Assembly (NCBI GenBank): GCA_051744245.1
Contig: JBNJCV010000018.1
Span: forward strand, 1-28,604
Direction: 5' to 3'
From: M55B165 sp051744245
GTDB taxonomy: Bacteria > Actinomycetota > Humimicrobiia > Humimicrobiales > Humimicrobiaceae
Length of the DNA: 28,604 nt
This document shows, piece after piece, positions 16,156 through 22,991 of the stretch; positions within the stretch are counted from its first letter, which is position 1, and each line of letters starts with the position of its first letter. A program made the translations under genes and the position numbers. The notes under the pieces are model-generated. The model was not told the DNA's origin. It did no database searches and saw only the letters and a list, made by a program, of their open reading frames with translations.

Positions 16156-16632
16156 TTACTCTATTGCCCTTATTTTTGCTACATTTTTAATCCAGGAGCT
16201 GCCAGGCATAGTTTTTACTACTAGCCTTGGTAGTCCCTCTTCTTCGGTAAGCTTTTTGCCATCTTCCACCAACCCTAATATAGTTCCGCTATCGTTAATG
16301 GTCTCAGCACTAAATTCCTTTAAATAACCGTCAGAAGCCTCCACTTCAACTATGTTGTAATCTCCAATTCCTGCTTCTTCTAGTAAATCTGCAACCCTTA
16401 TGCCTTCCCATTTTTGGGCAATCTTGCTGCCATCCTTTTTCTCCAGGACTGCTTCAATTTCAACTATTTCTATATCCCCAATCTCGCTGCTGTCAATTTC
16501 AGTGGCCAGACCGTCACTTTCTATAACTTCCACTGCCCATTCCTGAGAAGTGTCATTTTGACCGCTGTTGCATCCAGTAAACACAAGCAATGCCAGTACA
16601 GCTACCAGCATAATTGCTGCAAATTTACGCAT
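16156..16632 (-). CDS. Lipoprotein with one sulfite-oxidase-fold (Moco-binding-like) domain
   Basis: This 158-residue protein has a lipoprotein signal peptide ending in FTGC (lipidated Cys21). Its single domain (about 31-158) has the family's hallmarks: GIRVADLLEEAGI, VEVEASDGYLKEF (DGY 101-103), LPRLVVKTMPG and SWIKNVAKIRAIE. No cysteine remains after the lipobox, so the Moco-ligating residue is missing. It is likely tethered outside the membrane and may act as a binding protein for the ECF transporter. The ATG has a strong TTAGGAGG nearby. It follows the three-repeat lipoprotein by 11 bases. Confidence 0.7.
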   Translation of the reverse strand: MRKFAAIMLVAVLALLVFTGCNSGQNDTSQEWAVEVIESDGLATEIDSSEIGDIEIVEIEAVLEKKDGSKIAQKWEGIRVADLLEEAGIGDYNIVEVEASDGYLKEFSAETINDSGTILGLVEDGKKLTEEEGLPRLVVKTMPGSSWIKNVAKIRAIE

Positions 16633-16643
16633 TTTCTTTCCTC

Positions 16644-17723
16644 CTAATCAGTCTCGGTTAATAATAAGTTTTTAAGAATTTTCCCTTCTCCTCCGGAGAG
16701 AGATAACTCCAGTTCTTTATCCTGGTTAAAATAAATTAAGGCCTGGCCAATATCTTCAGCCTGTATATTTAATTTAAAGCCATCTGATGCAGTAAAGGAA
16801 TAACTGTCAGCTTCGCCTAGCCCCACTTCTTTAAAAACATCCCCCATGGCTATGCCTTCTTTTCTACCTACCTTAGATTTTTTAAAATATTCCAAACCTT
16901 CCTGGCAGGAGAAATAAGTTGTCCTTTCATACCTGAACCATAATATGTTCTTAACCCACATGCCCCTGGGAAGACTATCAGAAAGAAAAGCAGGAGAACC
17001 ACTCCCATCAATTTTAATAGCCCCGCTGTTAAAAATCCCTTCCTCTTCGCTTTTTTCCAAGCCGTCCGAACTCTTTATGGCTACATTTTCAGATAAGTCC
17101 CGGAAATTAAAATCACACAGGAGGTCATCAACTTTTACAGCCTCGTCAGCATGGCCATAATATTCATATTCAAAAGCCGGTACATTTTTAACCAGGGTAT
17201 CAATAAAGATTATCCTGTCTGGTATAAGTGAAACTTCTTGTTGATTAAGACCTACCTTTACCAAATTCTTTACCCAGTACATGGTTCTCTGGTTGGTAAC
17301 TACCGACCTTAAAGGCTTTTCCCATTCTTTGAGGGGTTTTCCATCCATCCCGTAGGCAAGTATAATTTTTTCTGATTCAAGCACTTCCCCGGGAATCTCA
17401 ACGCTATAACCATCACCGGCATAAAACCTTAAACTAGCCACATCTTTCATACCCTTTTCAAAATAACTACCTATTATGTCCTCCAACAAAACTCCTTTTA
17501 CTTTCCTTCTCTCTTTTTCGTCATCGGAATTAATTGAATCAACTTCTAAATTAACTTCATCAAACTTTTTAATTTCTCCCAAGCTTAATTCAATCTCTTC
17601 TCCAAATCCTGAAATTGTTAATTTTTCTCCAGATTTAATTTCATCAGAAGAACATCCGCTTAAAATCCATAAGACAACAAAAAACAGAATTAATAATATG
17701 GCCAATCCTTTTTTTGAAAACAA
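16644..17723 (-). CDS. Lipoprotein with three tandem sulfite-oxidase-fold repeats
   Basis: This 359-residue protein has a lipobox LSGC (Cys24) and three related repeats. Repeat 1 is about 33-160 with DGY 104-106 and YWVKN 149-153. Repeat 2 is about 170-266 with SDG 219-221 and MWVKN 255-259. Repeat 3 is about 268-357 with SDGF 313-316 and ILKN 349-352. Repeat 1 also shows LAYGMDGKPL and PLRSVV, close to the oxidoreductase molybdopterin-binding domain. The usual ligand cysteine is not seen. It is the first gene after the riboswitch-like leader and starts at TTG 17723 behind GGAAAGGGAAAG. It is probably an extracellular ligand-binding lipoprotein. Confidence 0.65.
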   Translation of the reverse strand: MFSKKGLAILLILFFVVLWILSGCSSDEIKSGEKLTISGFGEEIELSLGEIKKFDEVNLEVDSINSDDEKERRKVKGVLLEDIIGSYFEKGMKDVASLRFYAGDGYSVEIPGEVLESEKIILAYGMDGKPLKEWEKPLRSVVTNQRTMYWVKNLVKVGLNQQEVSLIPDRIIFIDTLVKNVPAFEYEYYGHADEAVKVDDLLCDFNFRDLSENVAIKSSDGLEKSEEEGIFNSGAIKIDGSGSPAFLSDSLPRGMWVKNILWFRYERTTYFSCQEGLEYFKKSKVGRKEGIAMGDVFKEVGLGEADSYSFTASDGFKLNIQAEDIGQALIYFNQDKELELSLSGGEGKILKNLLLTETD

Positions 17724-17740
17724 AACTTTCCCTTTCCGCT

Positions 17741-17776
17741 AAAACAAAAAACCCTTTCCAATCCGTGGAAAGGGTT
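17741..17776 (-). terminator. Second leader hairpin, terminator-like
   Basis: On the minus strand AACCCTTTCC (17776-17767) pairs with GGAAAGGGTT (17759-17750) around a seven-base loop and is followed by a T-rich run. It is only about 20 bases before the first gene's start. Its arm CCTTTCCAC also complements GTGGAAAGG beside the aptamer (17832-17824), and CCCTTTCC complements the GGAAAGGG next to the TTG start. It may therefore be part of a switching structure rather than a plain terminator. Confidence 0.65.
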
Positions 17777-17784
17777 ATAGATAG

Positions 17785-17812
17785 AAAAAAAGGGGCATTT
17801 TAAAAATGCCCC
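17785..17812 (-). terminator. Rho-independent terminator in the riboswitch leader
   Basis: On the minus strand GGGGCATTTT (17812-17803) and AAAATGCCCC (17801-17792) form a perfect ten-pair stem followed by seven T residues. It sits about 20 bases after the aptamer-like region, as expected for a transcription-attenuation riboswitch. Confidence 0.85.
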
Positions 17813-17829
17813 AAAATCTACTCCTTTCC

Positions 17830-17921
17830 ACAATGGGAGGCATAACCGTTACCAGTTATACCCTACCGGCCAGCATTCCATAGGAAAAGCCTATTAGGAA
17901 TTGCAGGCTCGGAGCATTTCT
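17830..17921 (-). promoter_or_regulatory. Moco-type (molybdenum/tungsten cofactor) riboswitch aptamer, probable
   Basis: The minus-strand leader contains GCTCCGAGCC (17914-17905), GCTGGCCGGTAGGG (17874-17861) and GCCTCCC (17842-17836). I recall these as conserved segments of the Moco RNA motif. The fold is self-consistent. Outer AATG/CATT ends pair. A hairpin joins ATTCC...AATAGG with CCTAT...GGAAT. A perfect eight-pair stem joins GGTATAAC (17863-17856) with GTTATGCC (17847-17840). A terminator follows, and the operon encodes a MobB homologue and Moco-fold domains. The match is from memory, not a covariance search. Confidence 0.78.
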
Positions 17922-17940
17922 TATATATTATTTTCCTAAA

Positions 17941-17969
17941 ATATTAACACATATGGTTTCCAGAATAAA
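17941..17969 (-). promoter_or_regulatory. Promoter of the riboswitch-controlled operon
   Basis: TTTATT (17969-17964) and TAATAT (17946-17941) on the minus strand are 17 bases apart. Transcription would begin roughly 15 bases before the aptamer, giving a leader of about 210 bases before the first start codon. Confidence 0.55.
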
Positions 17970-18027
17970 GGAAATAATCCAACCTATAATTAAATTGCCC
18001 AGATCCGGTATGCAACAGGCAAAGTTT

Positions 18028-19410
18028 TTACTTTATCCTTCTACTTCTCCAGAGCATCAGGAAAAGCAGCACGGCAAAAAACACAATAAATATTATTAAA
18101 GAATAAAGGTAAAACATGGGATTATTGGCACTAAAACCACTTACGGCCAGGCCAAGAATAAACATAAGCGGCACGCCAAGGGGCAGCGCAACAGCACTTC
18201 CAAATACTAAATTCTCTGCTGCATTTGACCTGGAATTAGGATCCACTTCTCTGAGCAAAGCCACACCGGTAGTTATAGTTCCTGTCCACATGCCATACAG
18301 GGAAACTATATGCTCAATAATATGCCTGTTAAATATTCTTCTGCTAAGAAAAAAAGCATAAAACAGGGTAAACATGCCCCCTACTCCGGTTATTAGTAAA
18401 ATTGGTATCCAGTTTTCCCTGAAAGTTACTATAGAAATAGCAGATATGGCCGCAACTATCATATAATCAAAAGAGCCCGCAGAAATCCTCTGCAGTATAT
18501 AATTGTCAGGATAATTTATGTGGAGCCAACCTTTCTTTTTCAGAAAATTAAGGAATACCCTTGCCATTACTGCCACCATAGTGGCTATTACAAAATGGAA
18601 GCCCCATAGAAGATCAGAAACTGTGGCCCCGTAATTTCCTAGAGGAGCCAGTGCCAATGAAACTCCCTTAAGGATAAAATAGGTAATAAGGTAAACTATT
18701 CCTATCATCACCAGTTGTACTGTAAGACTGTCAATAAACAATTTTTTGGGTATGCTTTCGGTATGCTCTTCCTCTATATCCTTCCGCCTTAAGGGAAATA
18801 ATCTCAGCTTCTCCCTTCTTGCCAGTCCCAGCTTCTTTTTTTTCCTTACCACAAAATTAAGCAGGGGAATGCCAAAAATTATAGCCCACAAAAATCCAAT
18901 AGTAGCAACTGAAAGGCCGATATTGCCCCCGTTTATAAAGCCAAGCTCTTCCCAGCTCCTTCCAATAGCATAAGCCTGGCCTGGCCCCTGGGCAAAGCCC
19001 AAAGGCAAAAGCAGCCCGAAAGGGGGAAACAGGTTCGGGAAAATAGTATAAGCTAAAACCAGCGATATAGAAAACCCAATAATTCCCTGGGCAAGATAGG
19101 TACTGACAATGGCAAGACCGGTGTTTACATTATCCATCCTCCCGCCCTGTATTTTTGGCCTTTCCTTTAATGCCAGCGATATAAAGCCTATGGCCATAAG
19201 ATGGTATATAATGGTACCAAGCCGGTCAGAATCCATTTCAATCAGATTTAAAACTTCAGGGCCCAGCATTAAGCCAATAAACCCGCCTATTATGGCAGTA
19301 GGTATAAAATATCTCTTGAAAAAATTAAATTGAGTTTTAAGGATGATGGCTATAATGAAAAAAAGAGACAAAAAAAGAAAGTCGGTAACAGCGGCCCATA
19401 AGTTCTCCAT
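18028..19410 (-). CDS. GltS-family sodium/glutamate symporter-like transporter
   Basis: A 460-residue membrane protein with ten or more hydrophobic segments. The GGFIGLMLGPEVL and GFAQGPGQAYAIGRSWE motifs in the first half, and the VPLMFILGLAVSGFSANNP region in the second, fit the inverted-repeat architecture of the GltS sodium:glutamate symporters. Charged cytoplasmic loops (RKKKKLGLARREK) lie between the halves. ATG at 19410 follows AAGGAAAA. It is transcribed toward the riboswitch operon, but no clear terminator follows it and the downstream operon has its own promoter. Substrate may be glutamate or another carboxylate. Confidence 0.8.
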   Translation of the reverse strand: MENLWAAVTDFLFLSLFFIIAIILKTQFNFFKRYFIPTAIIGGFIGLMLGPEVLNLIEMDSDRLGTIIYHLMAIGFISLALKERPKIQGGRMDNVNTGLAIVSTYLAQGIIGFSISLVLAYTIFPNLFPPFGLLLPLGFAQGPGQAYAIGRSWEELGFINGGNIGLSVATIGFLWAIIFGIPLLNFVVRKKKKLGLARREKLRLFPLRRKDIEEEHTESIPKKLFIDSLTVQLVMIGIVYLITYFILKGVSLALAPLGNYGATVSDLLWGFHFVIATMVAVMARVFLNFLKKKGWLHINYPDNYILQRISAGSFDYMIVAAISAISIVTFRENWIPILLITGVGGMFTLFYAFFLSRRIFNRHIIEHIVSLYGMWTGTITTGVALLREVDPNSRSNAAENLVFGSAVALPLGVPLMFILGLAVSGFSANNPMFYLYSLIIFIVFFAVLLFLMLWRSRRIK

Positions 19411-19520
19411 TAATTTTCCTTAATATATTAGATTATAAAATGTTTTTTAATTAGACGGTCTGGCAAAAATATTTGTTTCAACACTTTATAAGTTTTTCAC
19501 TAATAATTTTTACTTTATTT

Positions 19521-19529
19521 TGTTATAAT
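19521..19529 (+). promoter_or_regulatory. Extended -10 promoter of the PlsY-like gene
   Basis: TGTTATAAT (TATAAT 19524-19529) lies about 30 bases before the ATG at 19560. No good -35 is visible. On the minus strand of the same gap, TATAAT at 19437-19432 could serve the GltS-like gene. Confidence 0.4.
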
Positions 19530-19559
19530 CTTAAAACTTAAAATTAAAAAAGCAACCAT

Positions 19560-20180
19560 ATGATAGATAGTATTTATTTTAAGATTTTTTACGTGCTGGC
19601 AAGCTACCTGCTAGGTTCTGTACTTTTTGCTTACATAATGGCTAAAATTTTTGGCAGGGGCAAAAATCTTTCAGAAATTGACAGGCCAGGGACAGCTGGA
19701 GCAGGGCGTCAATATGGCTACAAGGCCAGCATACCTACCTTTATCTTTGATGTAGGAAAAGGGGTTGCAGTTCCCCTGGTAGCACATCTTATAGGCCTTG
19801 ACCGTTTTACAATGGTTGTTGCTACTATTGCAGTCCTGGTAGGCCATAATTGGCCTATCTTTTTTAAATTTAAAGGTGGAGGCGGCATTGCCACTACCAT
19901 TGGCATAGCTGCCTACCTTATTCCAGTCATATTCCTGATCTCCTTCGGGATTTCCCTTGCAGTAGGTTTTACTTATAAATACACCCTCCATAAAAAGAAA
20001 CATCAGGTAAATCCTAACGTGGTTGGAGGTGCCCTGGGCACATTTCTATTGCCCGTTCTCTGCTTTGCCTTCAGTAAGCCCAACTACCTTATAATTTTAT
20101 TCTTCTGCTTATTTTTAATAATTTTTACCAAAGGCTTAATACTCCACTTTATGTATAGAAATAATCCTACTGCCAATTAA
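19560..20180 (+). CDS. PlsY-like glycerol-3-phosphate acyltransferase homologue, diverged
   Basis: This 206-residue membrane protein has five to six hydrophobic helices and the overall PlsY layout, the enzyme that acylates glycerol-3-phosphate from acyl-phosphate. Motif regions are aligned but altered. The GSGNxGATN loop reads GTAGAGRQYG (44-53), and GHxxPxFLxFKGGKGVAT reads GHNWPIFFKFKGGGGIAT (95-112) with Gly in place of the conserved lysine. It may be a specialised paralogue with changed or lost activity. No ribosome site is obvious at the ATG. A DedA-like gene follows in the same direction. Confidence 0.7.
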   Translation: MIDSIYFKIFYVLASYLLGSVLFAYIMAKIFGRGKNLSEIDRPGTAGAGRQYGYKASIPTFIFDVGKGVAVPLVAHLIGLDRFTMVVATIAVLVGHNWPIFFKFKGGGGIATTIGIAAYLIPVIFLISFGISLAVGFTYKYTLHKKKHQVNPNVVGGALGTFLLPVLCFAFSKPNYLIILFFCLFLIIFTKGLILHFMYRNNPTAN

Positions 20181-20273
20181 TAAATCCCATATAATAAATG
20201 CTTTCCCAATTTAGGGTTTAAAATAAAAGAAGTTTTTGTATAATAAATGAAATAATTTTTGTGGGAAATTTAT

Positions 20274-20876
20274 ATGGGCTCTACAGAAATATTTAATCTT
20301 TTAGCCATTTACGGCTACCCTATAATATTTTTGCTTGTAATTATAGAGGGGCCCCTGGTAACTATAACTTCAGGTTTTTTTGCTTCTTCCGGATACCTGA
20401 ATGTTCTCCTGTTATATCCATTAATAGTATTTGCAGATTTATCCGCCGATGTAATGTGGTATCTGGTGGGCTACTTCGGAAAAGAAAAGGTCGTAAACAG
20501 GTGGGGCCATTTTATTGGTTTAAACAAAGAAAGACTAAAAAAAATAGAAAATCTGAAATACAAATTCAAAAATCATCAGGGGAAAATACTGTTTTCTGCT
20601 AAAATTACTCATGCCATTGGCTTTCCTATGCTAATAGCCTCAGGGGTGGTTAAAATAAATTTTAGAAAATTTATTTGGTATAATTTCCTGGCTACCCTGC
20701 CTAAAAGCCTGATTCTTTTAGCCCTGGGGTACTATTTTGGAGAAGCAAGACAAACTATAAGCAGGTATCTTGGATATAGCACCATAATCGGCATAATTAT
20801 CTTCATTTTGGCCATAACCATTTATTTACTATCCCAGAAATATATAAAAAAATTTTTCAAAAATTTCGAAGGATAA
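20274..20876 (+). CDS. DedA-family membrane protein
   Basis: A 200-residue protein with an N-terminal EGPLVTITSGFFAS reentrant-type segment and a FADLSADVMWYLVGYFGKE region, typical of DedA/SNARE-associated proteins. Family members move phospholipids or polyprenyl phosphates across the membrane. The usual F-x-R-x-x-P-x-x-R motif is altered to FSAKITHAIGFPMLIASG, so the arginines are lost. ATG at 20274 is preferred over TTG 20259, since GTGGGAAAT lies upstream of the ATG. Pairing with a PlsY-like gene suggests a role in lipid metabolism, but that is inference. Confidence 0.75.
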   Translation: MGSTEIFNLLAIYGYPIIFLLVIIEGPLVTITSGFFASSGYLNVLLLYPLIVFADLSADVMWYLVGYFGKEKVVNRWGHFIGLNKERLKKIENLKYKFKNHQGKILFSAKITHAIGFPMLIASGVVKINFRKFIWYNFLATLPKSLILLALGYYFGEARQTISRYLGYSTIIGIIIFILAITIYLLSQKYIKKFFKNFEG

Positions 20877-20890
20877 AATATTTAAGGCTG

Positions 20891-22420
20891 CTATTTTGAA
20901 ATAAATAAATTATTTGAAGAAAATTTTCCATCAGTGGTAAGGTTTACTCCCAGCCTGTTAAGACCTACTTCGTCACCGGGAGTAGGCATGTGGGTCATAT
21001 GCATCTCACAATCCCTTAAATCCAGTATTTTCTCCATAGCAAGTTCTGCAGTGGGGTTAGTGGTAGCACTAATAGAGAGAGCAATTAATGTTTCCTCTAA
21101 ATCCAGGCTTTCAGACTCTGAGTTAAAAACACCTTTTTTTAGCTTTGCTATCTGCCCTATCACCTGGGGGGATAGCAAGTGTATCCTATCAGGAATATTT
21201 GCCAAAATTTTAGCCGCATTAAGCACCAAGCTTGAAGCAGCATGTAAAAGCTTTGAATTCTTCCCAGTTACAATTCTCCCGTCAGTAAGTTCTATTGCTG
21301 CACCACAAAAAATTCCCTTATTGCCCTTGCCTTTAGCTTCTGCCTCTCTAGCGCTTTCCCTTGCCACTTCTACTACCTTCCTGTCAATTACCTTTACCTC
21401 CAATTCCTCCATAAGCCGTAATACCTTTTCTATGGTTTCTTTCTTCTCTATCCCCATAACATATTCAGAGTTATACCTAAAATACCTGCGGATCAACTCC
21501 TGTTTAGCTGCTTCCTGGCAGACTTTATCATCAATTATCCCAAAAAAAGCACAATTTACTCCCATGTCAGTGGGGGAATTATATAATGGCATGCTTGTTT
21601 TGCTACTGCTGGTAATCCTGCTAATTATGCGCTTCAATATAGGGAAGCTTTCTACATCCCTATTATAGTTTACCGCAACCTCGTTATATTCATTAAGATG
21701 AAAAGGGTCGACCAAATTAAAATCCTGTATATCAGCAGTAGCAGCCTCATAAGCAATATTTACCGGGTGCTTTAAAGGCAGGTTCCATATGGGAAAAGTC
21801 TCAAACTTCGCATAACCTGAATTAATTCTCCTCTGGTGATCATGATAAAGTTGTGAAAGGCAGGTTGAAAGCTTGCCGCTATTAGGGCCCGGCGCAGTTA
21901 TAACTACAATTGGCTTTCTGGAATCAATATAGTCATTCCTCCCGAAACCATCACTACTGCAAACCTTTTCAATATCTGAAGGGTAACCATCTATAGGATA
22001 ATGCAGGTAAACTTTTACTCCCCTGCGCTCAAGCTTGTTCTTAAAAACAGTAGGAGAATGCTGCCCGGCAAACCTGGTTATAACTACCCCCAATATATCC
22101 AAGCCCCAGCTCCGGAGGTCATCAATAAGCTTCAGGGTTGCAGTATCATAAGTTATGCCAAAATCACCCCTCACCCTTCCTTTTTCAATATCTTCGGCAT
22201 AAATGCATAGCAATATATCAATTTTTTCTTTCATGGATTGGAGTAAACGGATTTTAGCATTAGGGTCAAAGCCAGGAAGGACTCTTGCAGCATGGTAATC
22301 AAAGCAAAGCTTTCCTCCGAATTCCAGGTAAAGCTTGTCGCCAAATTTTTCCACCCTGTTAAGTATGGCCTTTGTTTGCTCTTTGATATATTTTTGGCTG
22401 TCAAAACCTGTTTTCTTCAT
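20891..22420 (-). CDS. DUF1846 (UPF0371) family protein
   Basis: The 509-residue soluble protein matches the DUF1846 family across its length. It opens with GFDSQKYIKEQTKAILNRV, then LYLEFGGKLCFDYHAARVLPGFDPN, ITRFAGQ, VVITAPGPNSGKLSTCLSQLYHD (about 175-195, a P-loop-like GPNSGK) and a C-terminal HMTHMPTPGDE. Structures are known for relatives, but the reaction is not established to my knowledge. The gene is convergent with the DedA-like gene (14-base gap). Start ATG 22420 with GAG just upstream. Length is normal and no damage is seen. Confidence 0.85.
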   Translation of the reverse strand: MKKTGFDSQKYIKEQTKAILNRVEKFGDKLYLEFGGKLCFDYHAARVLPGFDPNAKIRLLQSMKEKIDILLCIYAEDIEKGRVRGDFGITYDTATLKLIDDLRSWGLDILGVVITRFAGQHSPTVFKNKLERRGVKVYLHYPIDGYPSDIEKVCSSDGFGRNDYIDSRKPIVVITAPGPNSGKLSTCLSQLYHDHQRRINSGYAKFETFPIWNLPLKHPVNIAYEAATADIQDFNLVDPFHLNEYNEVAVNYNRDVESFPILKRIISRITSSSKTSMPLYNSPTDMGVNCAFFGIIDDKVCQEAAKQELIRRYFRYNSEYVMGIEKKETIEKVLRLMEELEVKVIDRKVVEVARESAREAEAKGKGNKGIFCGAAIELTDGRIVTGKNSKLLHAASSLVLNAAKILANIPDRIHLLSPQVIGQIAKLKKGVFNSESESLDLEETLIALSISATTNPTAELAMEKILDLRDCEMHMTHMPTPGDEVGLNRLGVNLTTDGKFSSNNLFISK

Positions 22421-22482
22421 TTACTCATGCAGTTTTTTGAATGATTTCCGGAAAAATTTTATTTTCATAAATCCAGCATACT

Positions 22483-22872
22483 TTGATTATAGCATGGATA
22501 ATTACATGGTCTATAAAATACCATATAATATATTTGCCTGTAAACAAAATTCTACATTTAGTTTGTCTTTTAAAGCAATATGCTAAGCTTTCTTCTACAA
22601 TTTACCTGCTAGTCTTTGCAAGGATAGTAACTTACTCTGCCTACTTTGTATTTCCCTTTCTCTCATTATATTTGATAACCCAGCTTAATTACAGCGAAGA
22701 TATTGCCGGCTATTTCATAACTGCGGTCTCAATACTAAGCGGTCCTGGGCTACTTATAGGAGGAAAACTAGCAGATAAAATCGGCAGAAAGAAAGTAATT
22801 ATCTATTTTGGTTTGAGCGCACTTATTTTGAGGGAAACATATACCTTTATTACTTTTATACAAGCTATATAG
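22483..22872 (+). pseudogene. Truncated major facilitator superfamily transporter remnant
   Basis: Similarity to the first two or three helices of an MFS transporter begins about 22585 (KLSSTIYLLVFARIV) and includes motif A, GGKLADKIGRKKVI, at about 22774-22815. The frame stops at TAG 22870-22872 after roughly 96 MFS-like residues, where the family needs about 400. The next gene starts at 22992 and is unrelated, so the other helices are deleted rather than frameshifted. There is no ATG near the natural start; the open frame extends back to a TTG at 22483 through non-MFS sequence. Confidence 0.7.
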
Positions 22873-22991
22873 TAAAGGAATATTTTTCAAGAATTTTTAT
22901 ATTTAAAATTATTACCGGTAATTCATAACTGGTTTAATGTCATTACAATTTATTATAAAATAAGGTTTTAAAATTATAACAAGGATCGGAT

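Noticed and set aside
13571..17723. Calling the sulfite-oxidase-fold proteins active molybdenum oxidoreductases
   Set aside because: The ligand cysteine and the N-terminal half motifs of catalytic enzymes are not seen in any copy.
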